This document shows positions 55,365 through 64,000 of a DNA stretch of 64,000 bases, piece by piece (positions within the stretch are counted from its first letter, which is position 1; the number at the start of each line of letters is the position of its first letter). The stretch is taken from contig NZ_FNEO01000001.1 of the NCBI RefSeq assembly GCF_900100165.1, positions 620,001 to 684,000 on the forward strand, given 5' to 3'. Under the pieces are notes generated by a model. That model was not told the origin of the DNA. It made no database searches and saw only the letters and a program-made list of their open reading frames with translations. The translations under genes and the position numbers were made by a program. The DNA comes from Flavobacterium glycines (lineage in GTDB: Bacteria > Bacteroidota > Bacteroidia > Flavobacteriales > Flavobacteriaceae).

Positions 55365-56447
55365 ATGAAAAAAAATGCAATTTTCATAGGTCTTATGGCC
55401 GCATTATGCACTATTGGCTGCAACTCACATAAAGAAGAAAAGAAAGAAGAAGCGACTTTCAATGTTACGAATCCTGTAGCAATGGATACTTCAATTGTTA
55501 AAGAATATGTGTGTCAGATTCACTCGATTCAACATATTGAAGTAAGAGCACTGGAAAAAGGATACCTTCAGAAAATCTACGTAGATGAAGGACAAAAAGT
55601 TAAAAAAGGACAAGCCTTGTTCGGAATTATGCCAAATGTTTATCAGGCCGAATTGCAAAAAGCAAAAGCAGAAGGAAATGCGGCTTCGATAGAATACAAA
55701 AACACCAAACTTCTTGCCGATAACAAAGTAGTTTCCCAAAACGAACTGGCTCTTTCAAAAGCCAAATTAGACAAAGCCAATGCTGAAATCAATCTAGCGG
55801 CAACTCATCTTGGATTCACCAATATCAAAGCCTCATTTGACGGTATTGTAGACCATTTACTTGCAAGAGAAGGTAGTATGCTGGAAGAAGGTGAATTATT
55901 AACTTCACTTTCTAACAACAGCAAAATGTGGGTCTATTTCAATGTTCCTGAAGCGGAATATTTAAATTACATCATGAGTGCCAATAAAGACAAAAAGCAA
56001 AAAGTAAATTTGCGAATGGCTAATGACATGGTATTCAATCAATCAGGTATTGTAGAAACTATCGAAGGAGAATTCAACAACGAAACAGGAAATATCGCTT
56101 TTAGAGCTACTTTCCCTAACCCGCAAGGTATTTTAAGACATGGAGAAACAGGTACTATCCTGATGACAATACCGTTGAAAAACGTACTTATTATTCCACA
56201 AAAAACAACTTTTGAAGTCTTAGACAAACGCTATGTTTTTGTAATCGATAAAAATGGTTACGTAAGACAAAGAGAAATTACAATTGGAGCCACTTTGGAA
56301 AATCTTTTTGTTGTGAAAAAAGGATTAGAAGCAAACGACCATATTTTATTAGATGGATTACGATTGGTTAAAAACAATGAGAAAGTGAAATTTAATGTTC
56401 AAAACCCTAAAAAAGTATTGACTACTCTTGATGTTTACGCCGAGTAA
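55365..56447 (+). CDS. RND efflux periplasmic adaptor lipoprotein (AcrA/MexA type)
   Basis: A 360-residue membrane fusion protein. I chose the ATG at 55365 because it gives a lipoprotein leader ending TIGC (Cys19); an upstream TTG at 55305 would add 20 residues and spoil it. The order is lipoyl half (VEVRALEKGYLQKIYVDEGQKVKKGQALF), helical hairpin (KAKAEGNAASIEYKNTKLLADNKVVSQNELALSKAKLDK), second lipoyl half (FTNIKASFDGIVDHLLAREGSML) and beta-barrel. It links the inner-membrane pump to the outer membrane channel and lies 23 nt before the pump gene. Confidence 0.93.
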   Translation: MKKNAIFIGLMAALCTIGCNSHKEEKKEEATFNVTNPVAMDTSIVKEYVCQIHSIQHIEVRALEKGYLQKIYVDEGQKVKKGQALFGIMPNVYQAELQKAKAEGNAASIEYKNTKLLADNKVVSQNELALSKAKLDKANAEINLAATHLGFTNIKASFDGIVDHLLAREGSMLEEGELLTSLSNNSKMWVYFNVPEAEYLNYIMSANKDKKQKVNLRMANDMVFNQSGIVETIEGEFNNETGNIAFRATFPNPQGILRHGETGTILMTIPLKNVLIIPQKTTFEVLDKRYVFVIDKNGYVRQREITIGATLENLFVVKKGLEANDHILLDGLRLVKNNEKVKFNVQNPKKVLTTLDVYAE

Positions 56448-56470
56448 AAAACCCCTTAAATAACAACAAA

Positions 56471-59400
56471 ATGTTTAAAAAGTTTATTCAGAGACCGGTC
56501 TTAGCGATTGTTATTTCGGTCATTATAGTCTTTATGGGGTTACTTGCCATCAAACAATTACCCATTTCGCAATTTCCTGAAATTGCGCCAACTACCGTAA
56601 ACATCTTTATCGCCTATCCGGGTTCGAGTTCAGATGTATTGGTAAAATCAACTTTAATTCCCCTGGAAACCGCTATTAACGGGGTACCGGGAATGCGCTA
56701 CATTGCCTCAGATGCTACCAGTGCGGGTGAAGGAACCATTCGTGTCATTTTTGAACCCGGAACCGACCCCAACGTCGCCGTAATCCGGGTAAAGACCAGG
56801 GTCGACCAGGTAATGCCCTTATTACCTGACTTAGTACAACGCGAAGGGGTTATCATTACACCTGTTCAGCCAAGTATGTTGATGTATGTGGATTTGTATA
56901 GCAAAAAAGGGCATGAAATGGACGAAAAATTCCTTTACAACTATGCTTATACCAACATGCTTCGCGAAATACAACGTATTAACGGAATTGCAAGTGCACA
57001 AATCCTTGGAAGCCGTAAATATGCTATGCGTATTTGGTTAAAACCGGATCGTATGCGTGCTTACAATATTTCGGCAGAAGAAGTAATGGAAGCTATGCAG
57101 GAACAAAGTATTTTGGCACGTCCCGGGCGTCTGGGACAAAGTTCTGGTATAAAATCTCAGGCACTTGAATATGTATTAACCTATAAAGACCGTTACTCTA
57201 CTCCTGAGGAATACAAAGATGTAATCATTAGAGCCAATGCTAATGGTGAGGAAATTAAATTAGGTGACGTAGCAAATGTAGAATTAGGAAGTGAATTTTA
57301 TGATATCTATGACAACTTAGATGGTAAACCATCTGCTTCTATCGTTTTAAAACAAACTCTTGGAACCAATGGTAGTGATGTAATTAAGGCTGTAAAAAAC
57401 AAATTAAAAGAACTTGAAAAAGATCTTCCTCCGGGGGTAGGTTACAAAATCAGTTATGACGTATCCAGTTTCTTAGATGCTTCTATCGAACAAGTAATAG
57501 ACACACTTAGAGACGCCTTCGTTTTAGTATCAATTGTAGTATTCCTGTTTTTAGGAGACTGGCGTTCCACATTAATTCCGGTTATTGCTGTACCGGTATC
57601 GTTAATTGGAGCCTTCTTTGTAATGCAAATGTTCGGCTTATCTATTAACCTGATTACGCTATTTGCTCTGGTATTAGCCATTGGTATTGTGGTCGATGAC
57701 GCCATCGTCGTCGTCGAGGCCGTTCACGTAAAAATGGAAGAAGAACATCTCACTCCATTTAAGGCTTCCAAAGCGGTATTAGGTGAAATTGGAGGAGCTA
57801 TTATTGCTATTACCTTAGTAATGGTTTCGGTATTTATTCCTATTTCCTTCATGACAGGACCTGTGGGTGTATTCTATCGTCAATTCTCAATTACAATGGC
57901 GGGATCTATTATCATCTCGGCAGTTGTAGCCTTGACCCTTACACCTGTACTTTGTGCAATGTTATTAAAACACAACCATGGTCATGCTAAGAAAAAATCA
58001 CCGATTGATCGTTTTATCGATTGGTTTAACAGAGGATTCGAAAAACTAACTGGTCACTATGTGGGTATTTTAAAACACATTGTAAACCGAAGAGTAATCA
58101 CTTTCGGAATTTTGATTGGATTCTGTTTTGCAACCTATTTTACTAACCAAGCGCTTCCGGCAGGATTTATACCAAGTGAGGATCAAGGAATGATTTATGC
58201 AATTATTCAAACACCTCCGGGAACTACATTAGAACGTACTAATGATGTTGCAAAAAAATTACAAAAAATCTGTGAGGAAATTGATGGTGTATCTTCTGTA
58301 TCATCCTTAGCGGGTTATGAAATCATGACTGAAGGACGTGGTTCTAATGCGGGTACTTGTTTAATTAACCTAAAACCTTGGGAGGAAAGAAACCATTCAG
58401 TTCATGAAATCATGGAAGAATTGGAAAACAAATCCAAAAATCTTGGGGCAGTTATCGAATATTTTGAACCACCTGCAGTACCTGGATTTGGTTCATCAGG
58501 AGGTTTCTCTTTGCGTTTATTAGATAAAACAAACGGAACAGATTATCAGGAATTCCAAAGAGTAAACAACGACTTTCTTGCTGAATTAGAAAAACGTAAA
58601 GAACTAACTGGAATCTTTACTTTCTATTCTGCTAATTATCCACAGTTAAAGTTAGACATTGATAATAAAGCAGCCATGCAAAAAGGAGTAACTATCAAAA
58701 AAGCGATGGACAATTTGAACATCCTTATTGGTAGTACTTATGAACAGGGATTCATCAAATTCGGTCAGTTCTTTAAAGTATATACACAGGCAGCTCCTGA
58801 ATACAGAAAAATTCCTTCCGATTTAGAGAAGTTATTCGTCAAAAATGAAGCTGGTGAAATGGTTCCATATTCTTCTTTCATGAAAGTAACAAAACAACTG
58901 GGACCTAATGAGATAACGCGATACAATTTGTACAATTCGGCTGCTATCCGTGGATTACCGGCTAAAGGTTACACCAGTGCCGATGCTATTAATGCCATTA
59001 AAGAAGTTGCCAAAGTAAAATTACCAAGAGGATATGATATTGCCTGGGAAGGATTATCGTATGACGAGGCTAACAGAGGAAACGATGCGCTGTATGTATT
59101 TGGTATTGTATTGATATTCGTTTATCTGGTGTTAGCGGCACAATATGAAAGTTTCTTATTGCCATTGGCGGTATTACTATCCTTACCTGTCGGATTCTTT
59201 GGTTCATTCGCATTATTACAATTAATGGGATTATCAAATGACGTGTATGCACAAATTGGGGTTATCATGCTTATTGGATTACTCGGTAAAAATGCCGTAC
59301 TGATTGTAGAGGTCGCCGTCCAGAAGCGTTCGCAGGGAATGAGTATTGTAGATGCGGCTATGGAAGGAGCTAAATTGCGTTTCCGACCTATTTTGATGAC

Positions 59401-59719
59401 ATCATTTGCCTTTATTGCAGGATTAATTCCGTTAGTTATTGCAACGGGAGCAGGTGCTATCGGTAACAGAACTATTGGAGGTTCTGCCATGGGAGGAATG
59501 GTTATCGGAACCTTGTTTGGAGTTTTCGTTATTCCGGGATTATACTACACCTTTGCCAAAATGAGCGATGGAAAAACTATGATTCAGGACGAACATAACG
59601 AACCGGCTTCTGAAGAGTTCATGAGAGCTAGTGAGGGCGAAAGCAAACTCAAATTAAAACTGAAAGAAATGAACAAAAAACTGAAAGAATTAATGAAAAG
59701 AGAAGAAGAAAATGAATAA
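56471..59719 (+). CDS. RND multidrug efflux pump, HAE1 family (AcrB/MexB type)
   Basis: A 1082-residue inner-membrane proton-driven exporter. The start (FKKFIQRPVLAIVISVIIVFMGLLAIKQLPISQFPEIAPP-like) is characteristic. Proton-relay residues are present: Asp409 and Asp410 in GIVVDDAIVVVEAV and Lys940 in LIGLLGKNAVLIVE, matching AcrB D407/D408/K940. Two large periplasmic porter regions and the FIPSEDQGMIYAIIQTPPGTTLERT segment fit HAE1. A charged C-terminal tail (about 1040-1082, Lys/Glu-rich) extends beyond the last membrane helix. It overlaps the outer-membrane factor gene by 8 nt. Drug substrates cannot be predicted. Confidence 0.96.
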   Translation: MFKKFIQRPVLAIVISVIIVFMGLLAIKQLPISQFPEIAPTTVNIFIAYPGSSSDVLVKSTLIPLETAINGVPGMRYIASDATSAGEGTIRVIFEPGTDPNVAVIRVKTRVDQVMPLLPDLVQREGVIITPVQPSMLMYVDLYSKKGHEMDEKFLYNYAYTNMLREIQRINGIASAQILGSRKYAMRIWLKPDRMRAYNISAEEVMEAMQEQSILARPGRLGQSSGIKSQALEYVLTYKDRYSTPEEYKDVIIRANANGEEIKLGDVANVELGSEFYDIYDNLDGKPSASIVLKQTLGTNGSDVIKAVKNKLKELEKDLPPGVGYKISYDVSSFLDASIEQVIDTLRDAFVLVSIVVFLFLGDWRSTLIPVIAVPVSLIGAFFVMQMFGLSINLITLFALVLAIGIVVDDAIVVVEAVHVKMEEEHLTPFKASKAVLGEIGGAIIAITLVMVSVFIPISFMTGPVGVFYRQFSITMAGSIIISAVVALTLTPVLCAMLLKHNHGHAKKKSPIDRFIDWFNRGFEKLTGHYVGILKHIVNRRVITFGILIGFCFATYFTNQALPAGFIPSEDQGMIYAIIQTPPGTTLERTNDVAKKLQKICEEIDGVSSVSSLAGYEIMTEGRGSNAGTCLINLKPWEERNHSVHEIMEELENKSKNLGAVIEYFEPPAVPGFGSSGGFSLRLLDKTNGTDYQEFQRVNNDFLAELEKRKELTGIFTFYSANYPQLKLDIDNKAAMQKGVTIKKAMDNLNILIGSTYEQGFIKFGQFFKVYTQAAPEYRKIPSDLEKLFVKNEAGEMVPYSSFMKVTKQLGPNEITRYNLYNSAAIRGLPAKGYTSADAINAIKEVAKVKLPRGYDIAWEGLSYDEANRGNDALYVFGIVLIFVYLVLAAQYESFLLPLAVLLSLPVGFFGSFALLQLMGLSNDVYAQIGVIMLIGLLGKNAVLIVEVAVQKRSQGMSIVDAAMEGAKLRFRPILMTSFAFIAGLIPLVIATGAGAIGNRTIGGSAMGGMVIGTLFGVFVIPGLYYTFAKMSDGKTMIQDEHNEPASEEFMRASEGESKLKLKLKEMNKKLKELMKREEENE

Positions 59720-61163
59720 TCCAATTTTCAAATTTATAAACATAAGGTCAGTTGTAACACTGACCTTATCCTCCCTGTTTTTTCAAAGCTGTATCCCAAC
59801 AAAAACCGTACGCGATGAAAAAAAGGATTTGCCGGAACAATTTCAAAATGTAGCTTCAAAAGACACTACTAATTCGGCTCAAATCAAATGGAAAACCTTT
59901 TTTAATGATGCTAATTTAGCTGCACTTATAGACACTGCTTTAGTTAACAATCAGGAGCTGAACATCATGTTGCAAAAGGTAGATATGGCTAAGAATGAAA
60001 TTCAGGCCAGAAAAGGAGAATACCTTCCGTTTGTGGGTATTCAGGCAGCTGCGGAAGTAGAAAAAGTAGGTCGTTACACCAGCCAGGGAGCAAACGACGC
60101 CAACACTGAAATTAAACCGGGCAAAGAATTCCCTGAGCCGTTACAAAATTACAAAGTAGGTGCTTTTGCCAGCTGGGAACTGGACGTTTGGAAAAAATTA
60201 CGCAACGCTAAAAAAGCAGCCGTAATGGAATACCTTTCTACTGTTGAAGGTAAAAACTTTATGGTTACGAGCTTAATTGCTGAAATTGCCGATTCTTACT
60301 ATGAATTACAGGCTTTAGACAACAAACTGGCCATTCTTACTAAAAACTTAGAATTGCAAAACAATGGACTAACAATTATCCGTTTGCAAATGCAAGCCGC
60401 TAAAGCAACTGCTCTGGGTGTACAAAGACTCGAAGCAGAGGTATATAAAAACACCGGCGAACTGTATAATGTAAAACAGGATATTGTTGAAACTGAAAAC
60501 AGACTGAATTTCCTAATCGGTCGTACTCCTCAGCACATCAATCGTGATTCTGACCATTTTATAGAACAAAACATAGACCCAATTTATGCCGGTATTCCTT
60601 CTCAGCTGTTAACTAACCGTCCGGATATCAGACAGGCTGAATACGAATTACAGGCCGCTAAATTGGATACAAAAGTTGCCAGAGCTAATTTTTATCCGTC
60701 GTTTACGTTAAAAGCAGGTGTAGGTTTAGAATCTTTCAAAACCCAATACCTTACTACCATGCCTGAATCATTGATTTATGGTTTAGCAGGCGATATGGTA
60801 GCTCCTTTAATCAACAGAAATGCGATTAAAGCGGCTTATTACAATGCGAATGACAAACAGTTACAAGCTGTTTTTGATTATGAAAAAACCATTTTAAATG
60901 CCCATATCGAAGTATTGAACGGTTTATCAAAAATTGAAAACCTGAAGAAAAGCTATGAGCAAAAAGAACATCAGGTGGCTGCTTTGACTAATTCTATCGA
61001 AATCACTAATAAACTTTTCAGCGCGGCCAGAGCCGATTATATGGAAGTTTTATTAACGCAACGTGATGCTTTGGAATCCAAATTACAATTGGTTGAAACC
61101 AAGAAAGAACAACTAACTACCAAAGTTAACATGTACAAATCATTAGGTGGTGGATGGAACTAA
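59712..61163 (+). CDS. RND efflux outer membrane factor (NodT/OprM-type lipoprotein)
   Basis: A 483-residue TolC-superfamily lipoprotein with lipobox FQSC (Cys27). Two repeats of the outer membrane efflux domain are seen: LAALIDTALVNNQELNIMLQKVDMAKNEI in the first and IPSQLLTNRPDIRQAEYELQAAKLDTKVARANFYPSFTL in the second, the latter being the family signature LL-RPDI-AE--L-AA-A--G-A-A--P. It completes the tripartite pump with the two preceding genes, and its ATG lies inside the end of the pump gene. A terminator follows 48 nt downstream. Confidence 0.95.
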   Translation: MNNPIFKFINIRSVVTLTLSSLFFQSCIPTKTVRDEKKDLPEQFQNVASKDTTNSAQIKWKTFFNDANLAALIDTALVNNQELNIMLQKVDMAKNEIQARKGEYLPFVGIQAAAEVEKVGRYTSQGANDANTEIKPGKEFPEPLQNYKVGAFASWELDVWKKLRNAKKAAVMEYLSTVEGKNFMVTSLIAEIADSYYELQALDNKLAILTKNLELQNNGLTIIRLQMQAAKATALGVQRLEAEVYKNTGELYNVKQDIVETENRLNFLIGRTPQHINRDSDHFIEQNIDPIYAGIPSQLLTNRPDIRQAEYELQAAKLDTKVARANFYPSFTLKAGVGLESFKTQYLTTMPESLIYGLAGDMVAPLINRNAIKAAYYNANDKQLQAVFDYEKTILNAHIEVLNGLSKIENLKKSYEQKEHQVAALTNSIEITNKLFSAARADYMEVLLTQRDALESKLQLVETKKEQLTTKVNMYKSLGGGWN

Positions 61164-61211
61164 TGTACCATTTTAAAGTTTGATAGTCTTTAAAAACACC
61201 CCTAATGAAAG

Positions 61212-61245
61212 ACAAAGCCACTCTACTTCGGAGTGGCTTTGTTGT
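61212..61245 (+). terminator. Terminator after the RND operon, probably bidirectional
   Basis: ACAAAGCCACTC (61212-61223) and GAGTGGCTTTGT (61231-61242) form a perfect 12-bp stem with a 7-nt loop, followed by a T-rich run. It also lies 8 nt beyond the stop of the convergent gene at 61253, so it may serve both. Confidence 0.85.
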
Positions 61246-61252
61246 TTATATA

Positions 61253-61993
61253 TTATTTTACTAAAATGTATTTTTTCTGTTTTTCATCAAATCTTAAAAT
61301 ACTTTGTTTGGAACTTTGTTTTTTGATGATTTCTTTATCGCAATCAGCATCATAAAAATAATCTTTGAACTTCGTTTTGACAACAATGTCATTAAACTTA
61401 TCTGTTAACTTATCATTGATAACAAAAACACTTTTTGAGGTTTCAAATGAAGCGTTTTCACAACCACCTCCATTATCACCATTTGATTTTTCAAGTTCAA
61501 AATCGTGTAGCACTTCCACTATTTGGTTGTTTTTAAAATAATAGAGATTAATCGAATTTGAACTAAATGGATTTACACTAGAACTTCCGTTATAACTATA
61601 TCTTATTCCAAAAGCTCTGGTATTTTTGTTCAAATAATAAAGTCCGGTATCAATCTTTAATTCATCAAATCTCAAAGCATCAGAAGTCCATTCCGCTTTT
61701 TTAATGTATTTCGATTCAATTGATTTAGTGTTTTTATTCCACACCAATAGGTTATTGTCAATATCAAAAAATTCCTCACATTCAGGATCACGATTACTAA
61801 TAACCGGCAAAACAATAATTACTTTATCATTTTGATTAGGAATCACTTTTAAGCATATTTTATCAGCTAAAAGATTTTTTTCATTGACTTTTAATGCTGT
61901 AACTACTTTGTTAATGATTTCTTTCTCTGAAAATTCCTGTCCAAAAAAGGGATTTGAAACAAAAAACAAAACCGCAAAAAATAATTTTTCCAT
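61253..61993 (-). CDS. Secreted protein of unknown function
   Basis: A 246-residue exported protein with signal peptide ending FFGQ (residue 19). The mature part looks beta-rich (KICLKVIPNQNDKVIIVLPVIS, IDTGLYYLNKNTRAFGIRYSYNG), contains a Gly/Asn patch (KSNGDNGGGCENASF) and four Cys that could form disulphides. No domain recognised. It is convergent with the efflux operon and lies 78 nt from the next minus-strand gene. Confidence 0.65.
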   Translation of the reverse strand: MEKLFFAVLFFVSNPFFGQEFSEKEIINKVVTALKVNEKNLLADKICLKVIPNQNDKVIIVLPVISNRDPECEEFFDIDNNLLVWNKNTKSIESKYIKKAEWTSDALRFDELKIDTGLYYLNKNTRAFGIRYSYNGSSSVNPFSSNSINLYYFKNNQIVEVLHDFELEKSNGDNGGGCENASFETSKSVFVINDKLTDKFNDIVVKTKFKDYFYDADCDKEIIKKQSSKQSILRFDEKQKKYILVK

Positions 61994-62043
61994 ATAGTAA
62001 CCTAAATTACAATCGAATAACTAAAATTTTATCTCTTCCACCA

Positions 62044-62067
62044 ACTGAAAACTGAACACTGACCACT
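62044..62067. repeat. Tandem heptamer repeat 4 nt after a stop codon, copy 1
   Basis: Plus strand: ACTGAAA, ACTGAAC, ACTGACC, then ACT. On the minus strand this lies 4 nt after the TAG of the gene at 62072-62470. The 17-mer ACTGAACACTGACCACT recurs exactly at 62520. Confidence 0.8.
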
Positions 62068-62071
62068 TTTT

Positions 62072-62470
62072 CTAAATCCCCTTTGCTTTCATTTCCAGAA
62101 TCACATCCGAAGGATTCAGAAAAGTAGGTGCTTGTTCCGTGATGCTTCCGGCACGTTTTTTATTGAGTTTAAAAACTACGTCCTGTTCACTGGTGAATAA
62201 CAAGGCGCTTAAAAAAGGCTTATTTATTAACGAAAACAAAATAGGATAGGTTTCCTCAAGAGAATAAAAACTTTCAGTCTCTTCGGTTTTAAAACGGCTT
62301 ATAACCGACATTTTCATCACATCATTCTGTAGCAAAACCGGACGAACATAAACATTCTTGATTTCGGTATCACCAATAGTCTTTGCCAGCGTTAATTTGG
62401 CAAAAGTTTTATCTTCTATACTTTGTTTTACTCTTTCCCAAAAAAGCGCAAAAATAGGCTCGTATGACAT
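62072..62470 (-). CDS. Protein of unknown function
   Basis: A 132-residue cytoplasmic protein without membrane segment. Sequence such as FALFWERVKQSIEDKTFAKLTLAKTIG and PFLSALLFTSEQDVVFKLNKKRAGSITEQAP gives no family I recognise. It lies 71 nt downstream of the crotonase gene on the same strand and may share its transcript. The two genes have near-identical short repeats right after their stop codons. Confidence 0.6.
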   Translation of the reverse strand: MSYEPIFALFWERVKQSIEDKTFAKLTLAKTIGDTEIKNVYVRPVLLQNDVMKMSVISRFKTEETESFYSLEETYPILFSLINKPFLSALLFTSEQDVVFKLNKKRAGSITEQAPTFLNPSDVILEMKAKGI

Positions 62471-62519
62471 TTATTTTTTTGATTATTAATTTCTGAAAAA
62501 CTGTTCCCGTCACTACAGG

Positions 62520-62536
62520 ACTGAACACTGACCACT
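62520..62536. repeat. Tandem heptamer repeat 5 nt after a stop codon, copy 2
   Basis: ACTGAAC, ACTGACC, ACT on the plus strand, identical over 17 nt to copy 1. It lies 5 nt beyond the TAG of the crotonase gene (62542), in the same relative orientation as copy 1. Confidence 0.8.
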
Positions 62537-62541
62537 AAAAA

Positions 62542-63324
62542 CTATTCTCCTGTAAAAACGGCTTTTCTTTTTTCCAAAAAAGCTTTGGTTCCTTCTTTGA
62601 AATCTTCGGTACCAAAACATTTTCCAAAGGATTTTATTTCGGTTTCAAAACCATTCTCCCCTTCTTTGTAATTGGCATTAACTGCATGAATCGCCATACT
62701 AATAGCTGCCGGAGAATTTTTAATGATTTTTTGAGCTATTTCATTACAAAAAGAAACGAGTTCCTCTTGTTTTACCACGTGATTCACTAAGCCCATTCTA
62801 TAGGCTTCTTCTGCCGAAATCATTCCTGCAGTAAGAATCATTTCCAGAGCACGTCCTTTACCTATCAATTGTGGTAAACGTTGTGTTCCTCCATAACCGG
62901 GAATTACACCTAAGGACACTTCCGGCAATCCCATTTTTGCATTGTCTGAAACCACACGAATATGACAGGCCATAGCCAATTCTAATCCGCCTCCAAGAGC
63001 AAATCCATTGATAGCCGCGATAACAGGCACTTTTAAATTTTCAACAAAATTGAACAGGGTTTCCTGTCCCTGAGCCGATAATTGAATTCCTTCTTCTACT
63101 GAAAATTCGGCAAATTCAGCAATATCAGCACCTGCCACAAAAGCTTTCTCTCCACTACCCTTTAAAATAATGGCACGTATATCCTGATGTGTCTCTAATG
63201 TGGAAAAAGCATGATGCAATTCTTCGATGGTTACTTTATTTAAAGCATTTAATTTTTCAGGACGATTAATGGTGATGGTTGCAATATTATGCTCTTTTGC
63301 AATCAAAATGTTTTGGTAGCTCAT
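62542..63324 (-). CDS. Enoyl-CoA hydratase/isomerase (crotonase)
   Basis: A 260-residue crotonase-fold enzyme. The oxyanion-hole segments KAFVAGADIAEF and NGFALGGGLELA and the signature GLPEVSLGVIPGYGGTQRLPQLIGKGRA are present. Both catalytic glutamates of true hydratases are there (Glu115 in GLELA and Glu135 in LPEVS), so hydration of trans-2-enoyl-CoA to 3-hydroxyacyl-CoA is likely. The substrate could be straight-chain fatty acyl-CoA or an amino-acid derivative. It starts 9 nt after the stop of the sensor kinase gene, an odd but tight pairing. Confidence 0.93.
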   Translation of the reverse strand: MSYQNILIAKEHNIATITINRPEKLNALNKVTIEELHHAFSTLETHQDIRAIILKGSGEKAFVAGADIAEFAEFSVEEGIQLSAQGQETLFNFVENLKVPVIAAINGFALGGGLELAMACHIRVVSDNAKMGLPEVSLGVIPGYGGTQRLPQLIGKGRALEMILTAGMISAEEAYRMGLVNHVVKQEELVSFCNEIAQKIIKNSPAAISMAIHAVNANYKEGENGFETEIKSFGKCFGTEDFKEGTKAFLEKRKAVFTGE

Positions 63325-63333
63325 TGTGTTGAT

Positions 63334-64000
63334 TTAAGAGTTAATAATGGGTAGCGAAACTGTAAAACGCGTTCCTTTGCCGTAAGTTGTTTCAAAGTTA
63401 ATACTGCCTTTATAGTTTTCGATAATGTTTTTTATAATCCCTAATCCTAATCCCATTCCACTGCTTTTAGTGGTAAACTTAGGCTCGAATATTCGATTGA
63501 TATCTTCTGCTCTTATTCCAATTCCGTTATCTTCAACAACAATTAACACATTATCATCCTCTTTTCTTACCGAAACAGCCACCCTCTTCTCCTCTTGTTG
63601 TTCAGGAATAGACTGAATTGCATTTTTTACTAAGTTAGTAATAATTCGGATTAATTGGGTACGATCGATCTTGGAAATTATCTCAGCTGCCTCACTTTCA
63701 AAAACAATCTGATTTTCATTAAAAATATCCAAAGCCAATTCGACAACCTCAACCACATTGAGGGTTTCATTTTGCTGTGCCGGCATCGAAGCAAAATTCG
63801 AAAATGCCGAAGCTACTGAATTCATCGTATCAATTTGCTGAATCAGCGTTTCGGAGTAATCCCTCATTTTTTGAACAATGTTAGGGTCTTCCGGATTAAA
63901 TCGACGTTGAAAACTCTGCACTGTCAATCGCATAGGCGTTAGCGGATTTTTAATCTCGTGTGCCACCTGTTTAGCCATTTCACGCCAGGCTTCTTCCCTT
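63334..64000 (-). CDS. NtrY-like sensor histidine kinase, N-terminus outside the window
   Basis: The reading frame continues to the right edge with no start required inside (an in-frame Met at 63978 is internal: REEAWREMAKQVAHE). The visible C-terminal part holds the phosphoacceptor H-box AKQVAHEIKNPLTPMRL, an N-box LVKNAIQSIPE, and the ATP-lid DNGIGI and SGMGLGLGIIKNI motifs. The AWREMAKQVAHEIKNPLTPM block is typical of NtrY-type nitrogen-sensing or envelope-sensing kinases, but the sensor domains are not visible, so its signal is unknown. Confidence 0.92.
   Translation of the reverse strand, partial: REEAWREMAKQVAHEIKNPLTPMRLTVQSFQRRFNPEDPNIVQKMRDYSETLIQQIDTMNSVASAFSNFASMPAQQNETLNVVEVVELALDIFNENQIVFESEAAEIISKIDRTQLIRIITNLVKNAIQSIPEQQEEKRVAVSVRKEDDNVLIVVEDNGIGIRAEDINRIFEPKFTTKSSGMGLGLGIIKNIIENYKGSINFETTYGKGTRFTVSLPIINS

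Noticed and set aside
63334-63978. Treating the ORF from Met 63978 as a complete small kinase
   Set aside because: The frame stays open to the edge, and REEAWREMAKQ is the normal continuation of an NtrY-type kinase, so the Met is internal.
1-64000. tRNA, rRNA, tmRNA, RNase P RNA, IS element or prophage
   Set aside because: No cloverleaf, transposase motif or phage gene was recognised on either strand; short or diverged RNAs could be missed by eye.

Overview
The window looks like a chromosomal segment of a gliding Bacteroidota bacterium, most likely Flavobacterium or a close relative. The evidence is AT-rich DNA, promoter-like boxes of the Bacteroidota type (TTG about 20 nt before TAnnTTTG), type IX secretion system (T9SS) type B C-terminal sorting domains, a SprB-type giant adhesin with its SprF partner, and phylum-typical families (DUF4837, DUF4349, ELWxxDGT). 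Housekeeping genes (recA, holB, pgk, rnpA) flank the accessory blocks. I saw no insertion sequence, prophage, CRISPR array, tRNA or rRNA.

Layout. 1-2890 (minus): the 5' part of a secreted ELWxxDGT-repeat protein cut by the left edge. 3075-6369 (minus): recA, an acyl-CoA thioesterase, a small DoxX-like membrane protein and holB. 6480-17136 (minus): a compact glycan-degradation operon read GH29, GH29, GH97, GH95, GH2, sugar mutarotase, with a divergent AraC-type regulator at 17378-18262. It should strip alpha-fucose, alpha-galactose and beta-galactose from a fucosylated glycan; no SusC/SusD pair is in view. 18621-39556 (plus): the sprB gliding operon, made of two secreted proteins of unknown role, a type B sorting-domain protein (SprC position), a PorP/SprF-type barrel fused to a TolA-like helix and a SPOR-like domain (SprD position), the 4490-residue SprB-like adhesin and SprF. 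39675-41419: a LytS/LytT-type two-component pair. 41565-43526: an intradiol-dioxygenase-like lipoprotein, a pirin-like protein and an unknown protein in one tight unit.

43735-48266 (plus): pgk, a LysM lytic transglycosylase and a DUF4837 lipoprotein. 48263-51986 (minus): rnpA, a DUF4349 lipoprotein, an S41 protease and a double OmpA-domain protein. 52111-54615 (plus): plsC, an acyl-ACP desaturase and an HD hydrolase. 54775-61163 (plus): a small secreted protein and a complete RND efflux system (adaptor, pump, outer membrane factor). 61253-64000 (minus): two unknown proteins, a crotonase and the 3' part of a NtrY-like sensor kinase cut by the right edge.

The most interesting points are the barrel-helix-SPOR fusion with 13 nearly identical 48-bp repeats, a 23-bp-stem hairpin just upstream of sprB, a 21-bp-phased direct repeat in front of the AraC gene, and heptamer-built intergenic repeats that begin only a few bases after stop codons.
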